Shown here: piece by piece, positions 1-8,866 of the stretch | Layout: each line of letters starts with the position of its first letter | How positions within the stretch are numbered: position 1 is the first letter of the stretch | Assembly (NCBI RefSeq): GCF_001073085.1 | Contig: NZ_JVFV01000027.1 | Location: 62,001-126,000 of the forward strand | Source of the DNA: Streptococcus pseudopneumoniae | Lineage (GTDB): Bacteria; Bacillota; Bacilli; Lactobacillales; Streptococcaceae | Length of the DNA: 64,000 nucleotides | Direction of reading: 5' to 3' | Translations under genes and position numbers: made by a program | Notes under the pieces: model-generated | What the model was told of the DNA's origin: nothing | What the model saw: the letters and a program-made list of their open reading frames with translations, nothing else | The model's database searches: none

Positions 1-289
1 CCCGCAAGAGCCCTTCTACAATCTCCCAGTCAGCTCTTGTAATCAAATCAGGAATGATTACTTGATAGCCGTTTTGAGAGTCAAGGTAGCGAACTTTAAA
101 GAGAAACTGAGATTTTCCCACAACAGCACACTCGATATACTCAAGACGATTGAGAGGTTGACGGAGGTAAACAGCATCATAACTATGCGACTCTAGGCCT
201 TCTACTAAGCCTAAAATTGATTTAGCTGTAAGAATCTCCTGTTGTCCTAAAATACTTTGTTTATTTGGAATAAAAAATGTCTTCACCAT
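1..289 (-). CDS. DUF4299-like hypothetical protein, 3' end outside window
   Basis: The first 96 codons of a minus-strand gene are visible; the rest lies before base 1. The start ATG at 287-289 has an AAAGGAGACC ribosome binding site upstream. The visible protein begins MVKTFFIPNKQSILGQQ and resembles small streptococcal proteins of family DUF4299, whose function is unknown. I see no signal peptide or membrane segment in this part. A TATACT -10 element and a consensus CcpA site lie directly upstream, so it is probably under catabolite control. The family assignment is from memory of similar sequences and is moderate. Confidence 0.6.
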   Translation of the reverse strand, partial: MVKTFFIPNKQSILGQQEILTAKSILGLVEGLESHSYDAVYLRQPLNRLEYIECAVVGKSQFLFKVRYLDSQNGYQVIIPDLITRADWEIVEGLLR

Positions 290-300
290 AATGGTCTCCT

Positions 301-324
301 TTGAAATCGTTTACATATAGTATA
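301..324 (-). promoter_or_regulatory. cre (CcpA) site overlapping promoter of the DUF4299-like gene
   Basis: Bases 301-315 (TTGAAATCGTTTACA) match all fixed positions of the cre consensus WTGNAANCGNWNNCW. A minus-strand -10 element TATACT is at 319-324, so the site lies just downstream of the -10, over the expected start of transcription, a position where CcpA represses. No convincing -35 is visible. CcpA binding is inferred. Confidence 0.6.
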
Positions 325-381
325 CACCATTTTCCTGAAAGATGCAGAAACAAATTTAAGATTTTTTGGTCAAAAGCATAG

Positions 382-405
382 AAAAAACAGCCCTTTAGGA
401 CTGTT
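382..405 (-). terminator. Terminator after trhO
   Basis: An 8-bp stem (386-393 with 398-405, loop of 4) is followed on the minus strand by a T run, ten bases beyond the trhO stop. Confidence 0.85.
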
Positions 406-413
406 AATGTTTA

Positions 414-1400
414 TTATACAACTTCAGAATGGTCTAGGCTCTCACCAATTGCTGCTAAATGCTCGATGACTTGATCTTGCGTCAATTCATGTTCTAAAAC
501 ATAGCGATTACGTGGGTGAACACGGCACTCGTGTGAGCAACCACGGAGATATTTATCTTCGTTGTCTTCTGATGCCAAGATACGACGGTTACAGAAAGGA
601 TTTCCACAGTTGACATAGCGTTCACATGGTGTTCCATCAAACCAATCTTTCCCTACAATGGTTGGATTGACATGGTTGACATCGACTGCAATACGTTCAT
701 CAAAAACGTACATTTTCCCATCCCAAAGTTCCCCTTGAACTTCTGGGTCTTTACCGTAAGTTGCGATTCCTCCGTGCAATTGGCCAACATCTTTGTAGCC
801 TTCACGGACCATCCAACCAGAGAATTTCTCACAGCGGACTCCACCTGTACAGTAAACTACGACGCGCTTGTCCATGAACTTTTCCTTGTTATCACGGACC
901 CATTGTGGCAATTCACGGAAGTTGCGGATGTCAGGACGGATAGCCCCACGGAAGTGTCCAAGGTCGTACTCATAGTCATTACGAGTATCAAGGACCACTG
1001 TATCTTCGTCTAGGAGAGCTTCTTTGAATTCTTTTGGAGACAAGTAAGCACCTGTTGTTTCAAGTGGGTCGATGTCGTTGTCAAAGTTATCATCCTCTAA
1101 ACCAAGGTGGACAATCTCTTTCTTGTAGCGAACAAACATCTTCTTGAAGGCTTGCTCACTTTCTTCGTCAATCTTGAACCAGAGGTCTTCCATACCTGGA
1201 AGGCTGTGAACGTAGTCCATGTATTTTTGCGTTGTTTCGTAGTCTCCAGAAACGGTTCCGTTGATCCCTTCGTCTGCCACTAGGATACGGCCCTTGAGGC
1301 CAATAGACTTACAGAAAGCTAAGTGGTCTGCAGCAAATTGTTCCGCGTTTTCGATTGGAACATATTTATAGTAAAGTAAAACTCGAATATCTTTTGACAT
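414..1400 (-). CDS. trhO: tRNA uridine(34) hydroxylase, rhodanese family
   Basis: TrhO (YceA family) makes 5-hydroxyuridine at the wobble base of certain tRNAs. The 328-residue protein has an N-terminal acylphosphatase-like region and a rhodanese domain with the loop CTGGVRC, which carries the catalytic cysteine. A cysteine-rich C-terminal part follows (motifs [15 protein letters not shown] and CSHECRVHP), as in the Gram-positive branch of the family. I chose the start at 1400 ([13 protein letters not shown]), which matches the usual family length; an in-frame ATG at 1445 would add 15 residues. The promoter at 1457-1485 lies upstream of both starts. It is monocistronic, with its own terminator. 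Confidence 0.92.
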   Translation of the reverse strand: MSKDIRVLLYYKYVPIENAEQFAADHLAFCKSIGLKGRILVADEGINGTVSGDYETTQKYMDYVHSLPGMEDLWFKIDEESEQAFKKMFVRYKKEIVHLGLEDDNFDNDIDPLETTGAYLSPKEFKEALLDEDTVVLDTRNDYEYDLGHFRGAIRPDIRNFRELPQWVRDNKEKFMDKRVVVYCTGGVRCEKFSGWMVREGYKDVGQLHGGIATYGKDPEVQGELWDGKMYVFDERIAVDVNHVNPTIVGKDWFDGTPCERYVNCGNPFCNRRILASEDNEDKYLRGCSHECRVHPRNRYVLEHELTQDQVIEHLAAIGESLDHSEVV

Positions 1401-1456
1401 AAGATTGATTCTCTTTTCTAAGATTAAATTATCAGAATTTTTCATTCAACTATACC

Positions 1457-1485
1457 AGTATACTCCCCCAAGAAAGCGAATGCAA
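1457..1485 (-). promoter_or_regulatory. Promoter of trhO
   Basis: Minus strand: TTGCAT (1480-1485), 17-bp spacer, TATACT (1457-1462). It is about 55 bases upstream of the chosen trhO start and just upstream of the alternative start at 1445. Confidence 0.6.
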
Positions 1486-1531
1486 TTTATTTGACTGAAA
1501 ATTGAAAACAAGACCATTTTCAGATTTTGTT

Positions 1532-2221
1532 TCAACTAAATATTCGGTGAAGAAAGGTTAACAAAAATGGTAAGGTTGCTACAATATTATTAGTAACATG
1601 GACTGCATAGCTAGGATAGATACTCTTGGTATAACGAGTTAATCCAGCACAACATACTCCAAATGTCGAAAAAACAAGAATATCTAAGAAATTTGGAAAG
1701 CTAGAAAAGTGAGGAAGAGCAAACAAAACCGAAGGGAGAATCAGGTCAAGTCCAAGCTTCGAATCTTTAAAGAAGGCGTGTTGGAACAAACCCCTATAAA
1801 TCAATTCTTCCATCAGAGGCCCTAGGAAAAATAAAGTCAGGTAGAGACCCAACTCAGCAAAATTTGTCCCACTATAGCCGATTAGTACAGCCCAGCCTTC
1901 AGAGGTTGACTGTACATGTCTTGCCGTTTGAAAATTAAAAGATATGTAAAGTACAGTTACGAGAACCGTCAAAACTGTATACCATAGCCATTTTTTCTTT
2001 GGAATAACAAAAAGGTAGCCATGTCCTGTCTTGACTAAAATCCATATCATGAGGCCAATAAAGACAAGACTGATAAGATTTCGAATCCAGAAAAAATTGC
2101 CAATCTGAGAAGAAAATTGCCAGTAATTTTGAACCACCAGTGTTAGCTGAGAGAGTCCATATACGAAAAATAAGTAAGATAAGATTGCACTGATTTTAAA
2201 GAGTAGATGGTATTTTTTCAT
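1532..2221 (-). CDS. CPBP family intramembrane metalloprotease
   Basis: A 229-residue membrane protein with about seven hydrophobic segments. The CPBP/Abi motifs are present: EELIYRG (about residues 138-144) with the two glutamates and arginine, and a later FALPHF with the candidate zinc-binding histidine. A third motif, HVTNN, lies near the C terminus. The family includes CAAX-type proteases and bacteriocin self-immunity proteins; the substrate cannot be told from sequence. It sits between the glycan importer and trhO without an obvious partner. No strong ribosome binding site precedes the ATG, so the start is less certain. Confidence 0.85.
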   Translation of the reverse strand: MKKYHLLFKISAILSYLFFVYGLSQLTLVVQNYWQFSSQIGNFFWIRNLISLVFIGLMIWILVKTGHGYLFVIPKKKWLWYTVLTVLVTVLYISFNFQTARHVQSTSEGWAVLIGYSGTNFAELGLYLTLFFLGPLMEELIYRGLFQHAFFKDSKLGLDLILPSVLFALPHFSSFPNFLDILVFSTFGVCCAGLTRYTKSIYPSYAVHVTNNIVATLPFLLTFLHRIFS

Positions 2222-2303
2222 ATGTCTGTGTCCAATGTTATATGTAAGAGCAAATATCTAGATAGAAATACAGATAATTATATGCACTTGCACTAAAAAG
2301 AAT

Positions 2304-2339
2304 CACCACCCCGTCTGGAAATATCCAGACAAGGCAGTG
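2304..2339 (-). terminator. Terminator of the glycan importer operon
   Basis: A 16-bp stem (2304-2319 with 2324-2339, loop of 4, several G-U pairs when read on the minus strand) is followed by a T-rich stretch on the minus strand. It lies about 45 bases after the stop of the binding-protein gene. Confidence 0.85.
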
Positions 2340-2385
2340 ATCGCTCTTTTTAGGAATGAATACACGAAATCAATTGTTCTTGCGA

Positions 2386-3864
2386 TTATTTGTTTTTCAA
2401 GAATTCGTCGTATTGTTTTTGCATTTCATCCAATACTTTTTGGTAAGCACCTTCAGATTTAAGTTTTTCCATCAATTCTGGAATAGCTTTTTCTGGGTCT
2501 ACAGTACCAGTGTTGATAGCTGTATCGAATTGTTGCATAGTGTTAGTGATAGCTGAGATTTCAGATTTCACGTTGTCAGTGTTAAAGATGAATCCAAGCG
2601 CTGGAGATTCTTTTGCAGTTTCCAAGTCTTTCTTAGATTGTGCAATTTGCTCATCTGTAACGTTTTCGTTGATGTAAAGGATCCAGTTGTTACCAGTATT
2701 CCATCCTGACATGTGAGTGTTTCCTTTGTATCCATCAAGGACTTTAACACGGTTTTCTTTACCTGCTACTTTCTCCCAGTTCTTGCCTTCTGGTCCATAA
2801 ACAAGTCCGTTCAAGAGTTCTGGGTTAGTGTTCAAGAGGTTCAACACTTCCATTGCTTTTTCTTTGTTCTTAGAGTTGTTTGAGATTACAAAGTTAGCAA
2901 CTTGAGTTGTTTGGTTTTTCTTGATGAAGTTAGTAAATGGTTTGATTTGGATGTCTCTGTTAGCAACACGAGAAAGCAAGCTGCTACCGTAGTCAGCTGG
3001 TCCTACTGTCTCTTCACGAACAAACCAAGTATCTTGAGTAAGGTCATATGAAGTATCGCTAGTTGCTACGTCTTTTGGAATGTATCCTGCCTCATAGAAT
3101 TTGTGAAGAGTCTTCAAGTGTTCTACGAAACGAGGAACTTCGTAACGGTTAACGATCTTAGTAGTATCGCCTTCAAGGTCGATGACGAATGGAAGTCCGT
3201 TTGCAACTGGGTAGTCAAAGTTTTCTGATGGGATAAAGTTTTTACCAACAGCAAATGGCATTACATCTGGAGCTTTTTCTTTGATTTGTTTCAATACTGG
3301 TTCAAGTGTTTCGTATGAAGTTACACCTGAGATATCGATTCCATATTTTTCAAGAAGTGGGCCGTTGAAGGCGAAGTTTTGTGAAGACGCAACGTTAGCC
3401 GCAACTGGAACTGAATAGATTTTACCGTTTACAGTGTTACCTTTGATGTAAGCTGGGTCAAGAGCTTTGTAAAGGTCAGCTCCTTCTTTCTTGTACAATT
3501 CTGTCAAGTCAGCATAAGCACCTTTTTGAGCGTTTACGACGTAGTTGTCTGCAAAGGCGATATCATAGTTTTCACCTGATGAAGTGATAACTGACATTTT
3601 CTTACCGTAGTCACCCCAACCAAGGTATTGGATATCCAATTTAGCACCAACTTTTTCTTCGATGATTTTGTTTGCATTTTCTAGCAATTCATCCAAGTTA
3701 TCTGGTTTGTCACCGATTTGGTACATTTTGATAACAGGTTTGTCACCTGATGCTGAGTCAGCAGCTTTTTGGCTGTTTCCTTTAAGGTTTCCACAAGCAG
3801 CAAGGCTAGCAGCTAAAGCGACAAGGCTAGCAGATGCAAAAGCATATTTTTTCCAGTTTTTCAT
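2386..3864 (-). CDS. ngtS: Sugar ABC transporter substrate-binding lipoprotein (N-glycan importer type)
   Basis: A 492-residue extracellular binding protein. It begins with a lipoprotein signal: positively charged MKNWKK, a hydrophobic stretch and the lipobox LAAC, so Cys24 should be lipidated. The body is a large family-1 type solute-binding protein with the DUF3502-like C-terminal half seen in oligosaccharide binders. Length and neighbours match the pneumococcal NgtS protein, which binds N-glycan fragments released by endoglycosidase. AAAAAAGGAG precedes the start at 3864; the longer reading frame to 3939 lacks support. It is the last gene of the permease operon, with a hairpin between it and the permease gene that may raise its level. 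The ligand is inferred from the neighbouring glycosidases. Confidence 0.85.
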   Translation of the reverse strand: MKNWKKYAFASASLVALAASLAACGNLKGNSQKAADSASGDKPVIKMYQIGDKPDNLDELLENANKIIEEKVGAKLDIQYLGWGDYGKKMSVITSSGENYDIAFADNYVVNAQKGAYADLTELYKKEGADLYKALDPAYIKGNTVNGKIYSVPVAANVASSQNFAFNGPLLEKYGIDISGVTSYETLEPVLKQIKEKAPDVMPFAVGKNFIPSENFDYPVANGLPFVIDLEGDTTKIVNRYEVPRFVEHLKTLHKFYEAGYIPKDVATSDTSYDLTQDTWFVREETVGPADYGSSLLSRVANRDIQIKPFTNFIKKNQTTQVANFVISNNSKNKEKAMEVLNLLNTNPELLNGLVYGPEGKNWEKVAGKENRVKVLDGYKGNTHMSGWNTGNNWILYINENVTDEQIAQSKKDLETAKESPALGFIFNTDNVKSEISAITNTMQQFDTAINTGTVDPEKAIPELMEKLKSEGAYQKVLDEMQKQYDEFLKNK

Positions 3865-3947
3865 TATAAAAACTCCTTTTTTATTTTTAAAGTTATTAAC
3901 AAGTTGAAATTGTTGATTTTTCTTAGCTAGAAAAATCAAGGATAGGG

Positions 3948-3964
3948 GAGAAACATAGTTTCTC
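3948..3964 (-). promoter_or_regulatory. Intergenic hairpin before the binding-protein gene
   Basis: A perfect 7-bp inverted repeat (GAGAAAC, 3-base loop, GTTTCTC) lies between permease 2 and the binding-protein gene. It has no good T tract. It may be an RNA processing or stabilising hairpin that raises binding-protein levels relative to the permeases; this is inference. Confidence 0.45.
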
Positions 3965-3972
3965 AGATTTCC

Positions 3973-4893
3973 TTACTCTTTAACACCACCGATAGTCAAA
4001 CCTTTTACAAAGTAGCGTTGGAAGAATGGGTAGAGGATCGCAATCGGAACAGTCGCAACTACGACCATAGCCATACGACCTGTTTCTTTTGGTAGGGCAA
4101 CCGCAAGTTGTCCTGACATACCAACTGACTTGGCAATGTAATCCATGTTGTTTTGAATTTGCATAAGCAAATATTGCAATGGATACAAGTTATCACTCTT
4201 GATGTAAAGAAGGGCGTTAAACCAGTCATTCCAGAATCCAAGCGCTGTCAATAGTGTAATCGTTGCGATACCTGGTAGTGAGAGCGGCAAGCAGATTTGG
4301 AAGAAGATACGAGCTTCACTAGCTCCATCGATACGAGCTGATTCGAGGATTGCTTCTGGGATGGTCTTCTTGAAGAAGGAGCGCATCAACATGATGTTGA
4401 ATGGTGATAGAAGCATCGGAACGATCAAGGCCCAAATGGTATCACCAAGGTGAAGCAATTGTGTCACCACGATATAGCCTGGTACCAAACCAGCATTGAA
4501 CAACATACTAAGAAGAGCGAAGATTGTAAAGAATTTACGATACTTAAATGTTGAACGTGAGATGGCATAAGCGTAAGTTGTAGTGATGAAGACGTTTGTC
4601 AATGTACCGACAACTGTCACAAACACTGAGATAAAGAGTGCTTGTAAAATCTTATCTTTGAACTGAGCCAAAAACTCAAAACCATCTAATCCAAACTGTG
4701 ATGGGAAGAAGCTATATCCATATTGAACGATACTCTTCTCATCTGTAACTGAGATAATGATGACAAAGATGAAAGGCAAGATACAAGAGAAGGCCAGCAA
4801 ACCAGATATGATACTAAAGAAGATATCTGCTTTCTTGCTGAAGGAGTGTATGCCAACATTATCAATTTTTGCTTTTTGAACTTTTTTTGCCAT
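3973..4893 (-). CDS. ngtP2: Sugar ABC transporter permease (MalG-like)
   Basis: A 306-residue inner membrane permease with six predicted membrane segments. It has the MalG/AraQ-type cytoplasmic loop, ESARIDGASEARIFFQICLP (EAA motif), which contacts the ATPase. It forms a channel with the upstream permease. The start at 4893 is set by AGAAAGGAGGAGC just upstream. No ATPase gene is in the operon; such streptococcal sugar importers generally share the MsmK ATPase encoded elsewhere, which is knowledge of the group and not visible here. Spacing to the upstream gene is 13 bases. Confidence 0.9.
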   Translation of the reverse strand: MAKKVQKAKIDNVGIHSFSKKADIFFSIISGLLAFSCILPFIFVIIISVTDEKSIVQYGYSFFPSQFGLDGFEFLAQFKDKILQALFISVFVTVVGTLTNVFITTTYAYAISRSTFKYRKFFTIFALLSMLFNAGLVPGYIVVTQLLHLGDTIWALIVPMLLSPFNIMLMRSFFKKTIPEAILESARIDGASEARIFFQICLPLSLPGIATITLLTALGFWNDWFNALLYIKSDNLYPLQYLLMQIQNNMDYIAKSVGMSGQLAVALPKETGRMAMVVVATVPIAILYPFFQRYFVKGLTIGGVKE

Positions 4894-4906
4894 ATGCTCC
4901 TCCTTT

Positions 4907-5836
4907 CTAGAATAGGGCTGAGTTAGGATCAACACGTCTTGCAAGTAAGTTTGATAGAATAACCAGAATCAAACCGACGACTGACTGATAGAGACCGGCT
5001 GCTGATGCCATACCGATATCTGCTGTCTGAGTCAAACCGTTAAAGACGTAGACGTCCAATACGTTTGTTACGCTATAGAGCTGACCAGCATTGTGAGGGA
5101 TTTGGTAGAAGAGACCGAAGTCTGCACGGAAGATGTTTCCGACTGCAAGGATGGTCAATACTGTCACAAGTGGTGTTAACTGAGGGATGGTTACGTTGCG
5201 GATACGTTGCCATTTGCTAGCACCGTCCACTGTCGCTGCTTCGTAGTAGGTTGGATCAATACCCATGATTGTTGCATAGTACATCACACTACTGTATCCA
5301 AAACCTTTCCAAATTCCTAGGAAGAGGAGAAGATAAGGCCAGATACTGATGTCAGCGTAGAAGTTAATTCCCTTCATGCCAAGAGCTTCTAAGGTGTGGT
5401 TAATAAGCCCTTTATCGATATTTAGGAAAGCATCTGTAAAGAAACTGATGATAACCCAAGATAGGAAGTAAGGGAATAACATAGATGTTTGGTAGATTTT
5501 AACCATTTGCTTAGAGCGAAGTTCACTAAGGATAATAGCGATACCAACTGACACGATCAAACCGATAAAGATAAATCCAAGGTTGTAAAGGACAGTGTTT
5601 CGAGTGATGACAAAGGCATCTTTAGAACTAAACAAGAATTTAAAGTTATCTAGTCCGACCCATTTACTATTTATAATACTGTGAACGAATCCTTCACCAG
5701 TCATATGGTAGTCTTTGAAGGCAACCACATTTCCAAATACTGGGATGTAGAAGAATAAAATCAACCATAATGTCCCTGGTAAAACCATTAAGAGAAAAAT
5801 CCAATTATCTCTCAAAGTTTTTGAAAACTTGTTCAT
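4907..5836 (-). CDS. ngtP1: Sugar ABC transporter permease (LplB/MalF-like)
   Basis: A 309-residue permease with six membrane segments. The EAA loop is EAATVDGASKWQRIRNVTIP. It is the first gene of the importer operon and pairs with the permease at 3973-4893. The start at 5836 has AAAGGGAGG eight bases upstream. The promoter about 75 bases upstream overlaps a near-perfect CcpA site. Its place beside N-glycan glycosidases supports a role in importing trimmed N-glycans, as described for NgtP1 of pneumococcus. Confidence 0.9.
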   Translation of the reverse strand: MNKFSKTLRDNWIFLLMVLPGTLWLILFFYIPVFGNVVAFKDYHMTGEGFVHSIINSKWVGLDNFKFLFSSKDAFVITRNTVLYNLGFIFIGLIVSVGIAIILSELRSKQMVKIYQTSMLFPYFLSWVIISFFTDAFLNIDKGLINHTLEALGMKGINFYADISIWPYLLLFLGIWKGFGYSSVMYYATIMGIDPTYYEAATVDGASKWQRIRNVTIPQLTPLVTVLTILAVGNIFRADFGLFYQIPHNAGQLYSVTNVLDVYVFNGLTQTADIGMASAAGLYQSVVGLILVILSNLLARRVDPNSALF

Positions 5837-5889
5837 AATTTCCTCCCTTTTTATTTTTCTAAAACTTGATAATCTCACAATTTTTAGAT

Positions 5890-5938
5890 TTGATAACGTT
5901 TACAAAAATAGTATACTCTTATTTTAAGGATAGTTTAA
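5890..5938 (-). promoter_or_regulatory. Promoter of the importer operon with cre site
   Basis: Minus strand: TTAAAC (5933-5938), 17-bp spacer, TATACT (5910-5915). A cre-like sequence TTGATAACGTTTACA (5890-5904) matches the CcpA consensus at all but one fixed position and lies just downstream of the -10. Confidence 0.65.
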
Positions 5939-5952
5939 ACTACTAATTATAG

Positions 5953-5990
5953 AAAAAACTCCACAAATTATTTTATGTGGAGAACTTTTT
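5953..5990. terminator. Terminator after the GH20 gene
   Basis: A 7-bp stem CTCCACA / TGTGGAG (5959-5965 with 5976-5982) is flanked by T runs on both strands. On the minus strand it ends the glycosidase operon and separates it from the importer promoter. Confidence 0.8.
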
Positions 5991-6039
5991 TATATAAGAA
6001 TAGGTTTCACGAGAAACTTTCTTCCTGAATAGAGTTTTT

Positions 6040-7920
6040 CTAGGTTGTATAAATAGTTGAAGCTGTCGCAATGGTATGCCACTGGTTAGCTGTTGTTGCC
6101 GCAAAGTCCTTGTCTGCGTAGAAGTCAGTAAATGGAAGAATCTCTACTTCTAGTTCGTCAATACGAGAGATTTCGCCTGCTAGGTAGTTTGCAATGCGAC
6201 TTTCTGCTCGCTTGATCCGCTGCAAGAGTCCACCCATGCGGATATCTACTGTATCCAAACCAAAGACCTTGTTTTCTTTCAACCATTGGTGGCTAAAGAG
6301 CTTGTGGAAGTTTTCAATCTCACTTCTGAGTTTTGGCAGTTCTTCTCTAGCGATTTGTTGCAAGCTGTCTTTATCATCCTCTTGATAAGCCTCACGAATG
6401 CGTCGTCCCACATCCACTTTGCTACTTAAAATAGCATTCAACTGAGCCTGAGTTTCGAAAAGATAAGCGTAGGTACCTGCTTTTTCTTTGATAGCAACAA
6501 GAGTCACAGCTGCCTGGGCAAAGTGAGGCTTGTCCTGTTCAGGAGTCATGTGCTTATCAAGAATTGGGCAAAGAATATCCTGGTAAAAGACATATCGGTT
6601 GGGGTTAATCCCACTCAGATTTCCTGGTAGGTCTGGTAAAAGATTGGCCAAATCAAGCTGCATAAAGTCCTCAACGGATAGACCTGTATTGGTTTTGAAG
6701 TGAGCTGACAAATGCTCTAAATCATTTCGGTAGCTGAGTTCTGCCCAAATTTGCAAACTTGGTAAGATAGAGAACTGGGCTGTTTCGCCACCATTGTCTC
6801 CCCATCCAGTCACGATGACTTCTTTGATCTGATTAGCACGGCAGGCTTTGTTTGCTTCGATAGCGATGAGACGACTGAAATGGTTGTGTGGTGTGAAACC
6901 AATCCACTTCCAAGCACCACCTGCAAAGGCAATATCCTGGCTAATCTTGTGGTGATTACCGAAGTTACGGTTGTATTTTTCTTCGCTATCCTGATAATAA
7001 TCCCAGTAAACCAAGGTCACACGGTCTTTGAGACGGTCAAGATAAACGCGCGTTTCCTCTGGAATTTCCACATCACGGTCATACTGGCCATCTGCTGACA
7101 TGAGTTTGAAGAACATATCGCTCCACATCTGGCAGTGGAAACCATACTTGTCTGCAATATCCAGCACGCGCTCCAAGTGTTGGCACATGAGGAGACTACG
7201 ATCAACCACACCGTTCAGGATAAGATAACGTCCCAAACCAACCAAGTGAGCTTCGTCCATTCCGATATTGACCTTGCGTGTTTGTAGCCTAGACAAAGTC
7301 GCAAACATGCCGTCAATTAAGTCGTAAACTTTTTCTTCGCCGATGAGGAGAATGTCCTCTACATCACGAAGTTGCTGGACTTCTTTGACACCCCATTTGA
7401 CAAAGGCTGATAAGTGGGCTAAGGTCTGGATACATGGTACAAAGGTCATGTCAAACTGCTGGGCGTAAGCTTCGATTTCCTGTAATTCTTCAGCTGAATA
7501 AGCCCCGCGGAAATAGCCAAAATAAGGTTGCCCCTCAATCTGATAGGTGTCTTCCATGTAGAGCTCAAAGGTTGAATAACCCATCAGAGCCAGGACTTCA
7601 ATCATCTGCTTGGCAGATGCAACATTTAGAACTGCATTTCGCGAACAGTCAGCCATGTAGGCTAAATCTTCATAAGCCGCTTGTTCTTCAATCTCTACCT
7701 TATCACCTTCTTCTAAAGCTGTTGCGAGAACCGATAAGGCGCGGTAAAGCTGATGAGGTTTACGATAAGTCAATTGATAGTTTCCGCCCTCACCCTTGAT
7801 AGAGAGAGAGGCTTGATCAGACTGAGCGACTGCCACTTCTACATCTGGCAGAGAAATGTGATTTTGAAGTAAGTCTATAGCTTGCTGTTGTTTACTGCTA
7901 ATTCCGGTAAAATTTACCAT
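6040..7920 (-). CDS. Family GH20 exo-beta-N-acetylhexosaminidase, cytoplasmic
   Basis: A 626-residue GH20 enzyme without signal peptide. The GH20 catalytic pair is seen as Asp-Glu in IGMDEAH. By order and length it corresponds to pneumococcal GH20C, an intracellular exo-enzyme that removes terminal beta-linked GlcNAc or GalNAc. The start at 7920 (MVNFTGISS) follows CAGGAGGAAAACCA; the open frame extends to 7986 but lacks a ribosome binding site there. It overlaps the end of the ROK gene by seven bases, indicating translational coupling, and is the last gene of the glycosidase operon before a terminator. Confidence 0.92.
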   Translation of the reverse strand: MVNFTGISSKQQQAIDLLQNHISLPDVEVAVAQSDQASLSIKGEGGNYQLTYRKPHQLYRALSVLATALEEGDKVEIEEQAAYEDLAYMADCSRNAVLNVASAKQMIEVLALMGYSTFELYMEDTYQIEGQPYFGYFRGAYSAEELQEIEAYAQQFDMTFVPCIQTLAHLSAFVKWGVKEVQQLRDVEDILLIGEEKVYDLIDGMFATLSRLQTRKVNIGMDEAHLVGLGRYLILNGVVDRSLLMCQHLERVLDIADKYGFHCQMWSDMFFKLMSADGQYDRDVEIPEETRVYLDRLKDRVTLVYWDYYQDSEEKYNRNFGNHHKISQDIAFAGGAWKWIGFTPHNHFSRLIAIEANKACRANQIKEVIVTGWGDNGGETAQFSILPSLQIWAELSYRNDLEHLSAHFKTNTGLSVEDFMQLDLANLLPDLPGNLSGINPNRYVFYQDILCPILDKHMTPEQDKPHFAQAAVTLVAIKEKAGTYAYLFETQAQLNAILSSKVDVGRRIREAYQEDDKDSLQQIAREELPKLRSEIENFHKLFSHQWLKENKVFGLDTVDIRMGGLLQRIKRAESRIANYLAGEISRIDELEVEILPFTDFYADKDFAATTANQWHTIATASTIYTT

Positions 7921-8783
7921 TGGTTTTCCTCCTGTAACCAGTTGACAAGGGCACCGTAGAGATTGGCATCTGCCTGATAAGTGCAAGCTTGGATGACTGG
8001 CGCAATTGTATACTCTTCATAAGTTTCGACAAAAGCGTCTACTGCTTTTTGCACCCCTTTGATAAAATCAGGGTTCTGACTGATAGAGCCACCTAGGCTA
8101 ATGACATCTGGGTCGATTAGATACTGGATATTGAGTAATCCTTGAGCTAGATTACGATTCATACGCTCAATGGCTTCTTGGCAAAAGGCGTTTCCTGCTG
8201 CAGCCTCTTGGTAAACCTTACGGCCATCCCAGTCGGTTTGACCAGATTTTTCGATGACATAGCGAACCATGTTTCCTGTAGAAGCTAGTTGTGACCAGTT
8301 ATTGAGTTTTTCTGCTGGTTCGATAGTTGTCATGTAGCCAAATTCTCCACCCAAGCCATGGCGACCACGGTGAATTTTGCCATTGATAATCATGGCCCCG
8401 CCAATCCCTGTGCCAATGACAACACAGGCTGCATTTTCAATCTCAGGATGAGCTAGCAGTTCACTAAGTCCAACACAGTTGGCATCATTTTCTAGATGGA
8501 CAGGTAGCTGGTGATGAGCAAGGGCCTCATACCAAGAAAAACCATGAATGTAAGGAATAGCACTAATTCCCTCGATCACTCCTGTTTCTTGATTGACCGC
8601 TCCTGGAACACTCATGGCAATCCCACGATAGTCCTGTTCTGACAAGCGTTGGTCCAACCAAGCCAATAAATCTTCTAGAGTTTCTGGAGTTGGGGTGCTG
8701 GTCTTATCTAAAATCTTTCCATCAGGAGTTAGACTAGCAAACTTAATGCCAGTCCCTCCGATATCAATCGTTGCAATGGTCAT
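7914..8783 (-). CDS. ROK family sugar kinase
   Basis: A 289-residue ROK protein with the N-terminal phosphate-binding motif DIGGTGIKF and the second ATP motif [12 protein letters not shown]. It has no helix-turn-helix extension, so it is a kinase and not a NagC/XylR-type repressor. The usual ROK zinc motif of clustered cysteines is not present after [10 protein letters not shown]. In this operon the likely substrate is a sugar released from N-glycans (mannose, GlcNAc or a small oligosaccharide). AGGTGA precedes the start at 8783. It is placed between the GH38 and GH20 genes. Confidence 0.88.
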   Translation of the reverse strand: MTIATIDIGGTGIKFASLTPDGKILDKTSTPTPETLEDLLAWLDQRLSEQDYRGIAMSVPGAVNQETGVIEGISAIPYIHGFSWYEALAHHQLPVHLENDANCVGLSELLAHPEIENAACVVIGTGIGGAMIINGKIHRGRHGLGGEFGYMTTIEPAEKLNNWSQLASTGNMVRYVIEKSGQTDWDGRKVYQEAAAGNAFCQEAIERMNRNLAQGLLNIQYLIDPDVISLGGSISQNPDFIKGVQKAVDAFVETYEEYTIAPVIQACTYQADANLYGALVNWLQEENQW

Positions 8784-8866
8784 TGCTTTCACCTGCAAAA
8801 GGAGCGAATCAGCAGTTGGTTCTTACTTTTTCGCTCCTCCTTTCTGTTTATGTTTACTTTTTGAAA

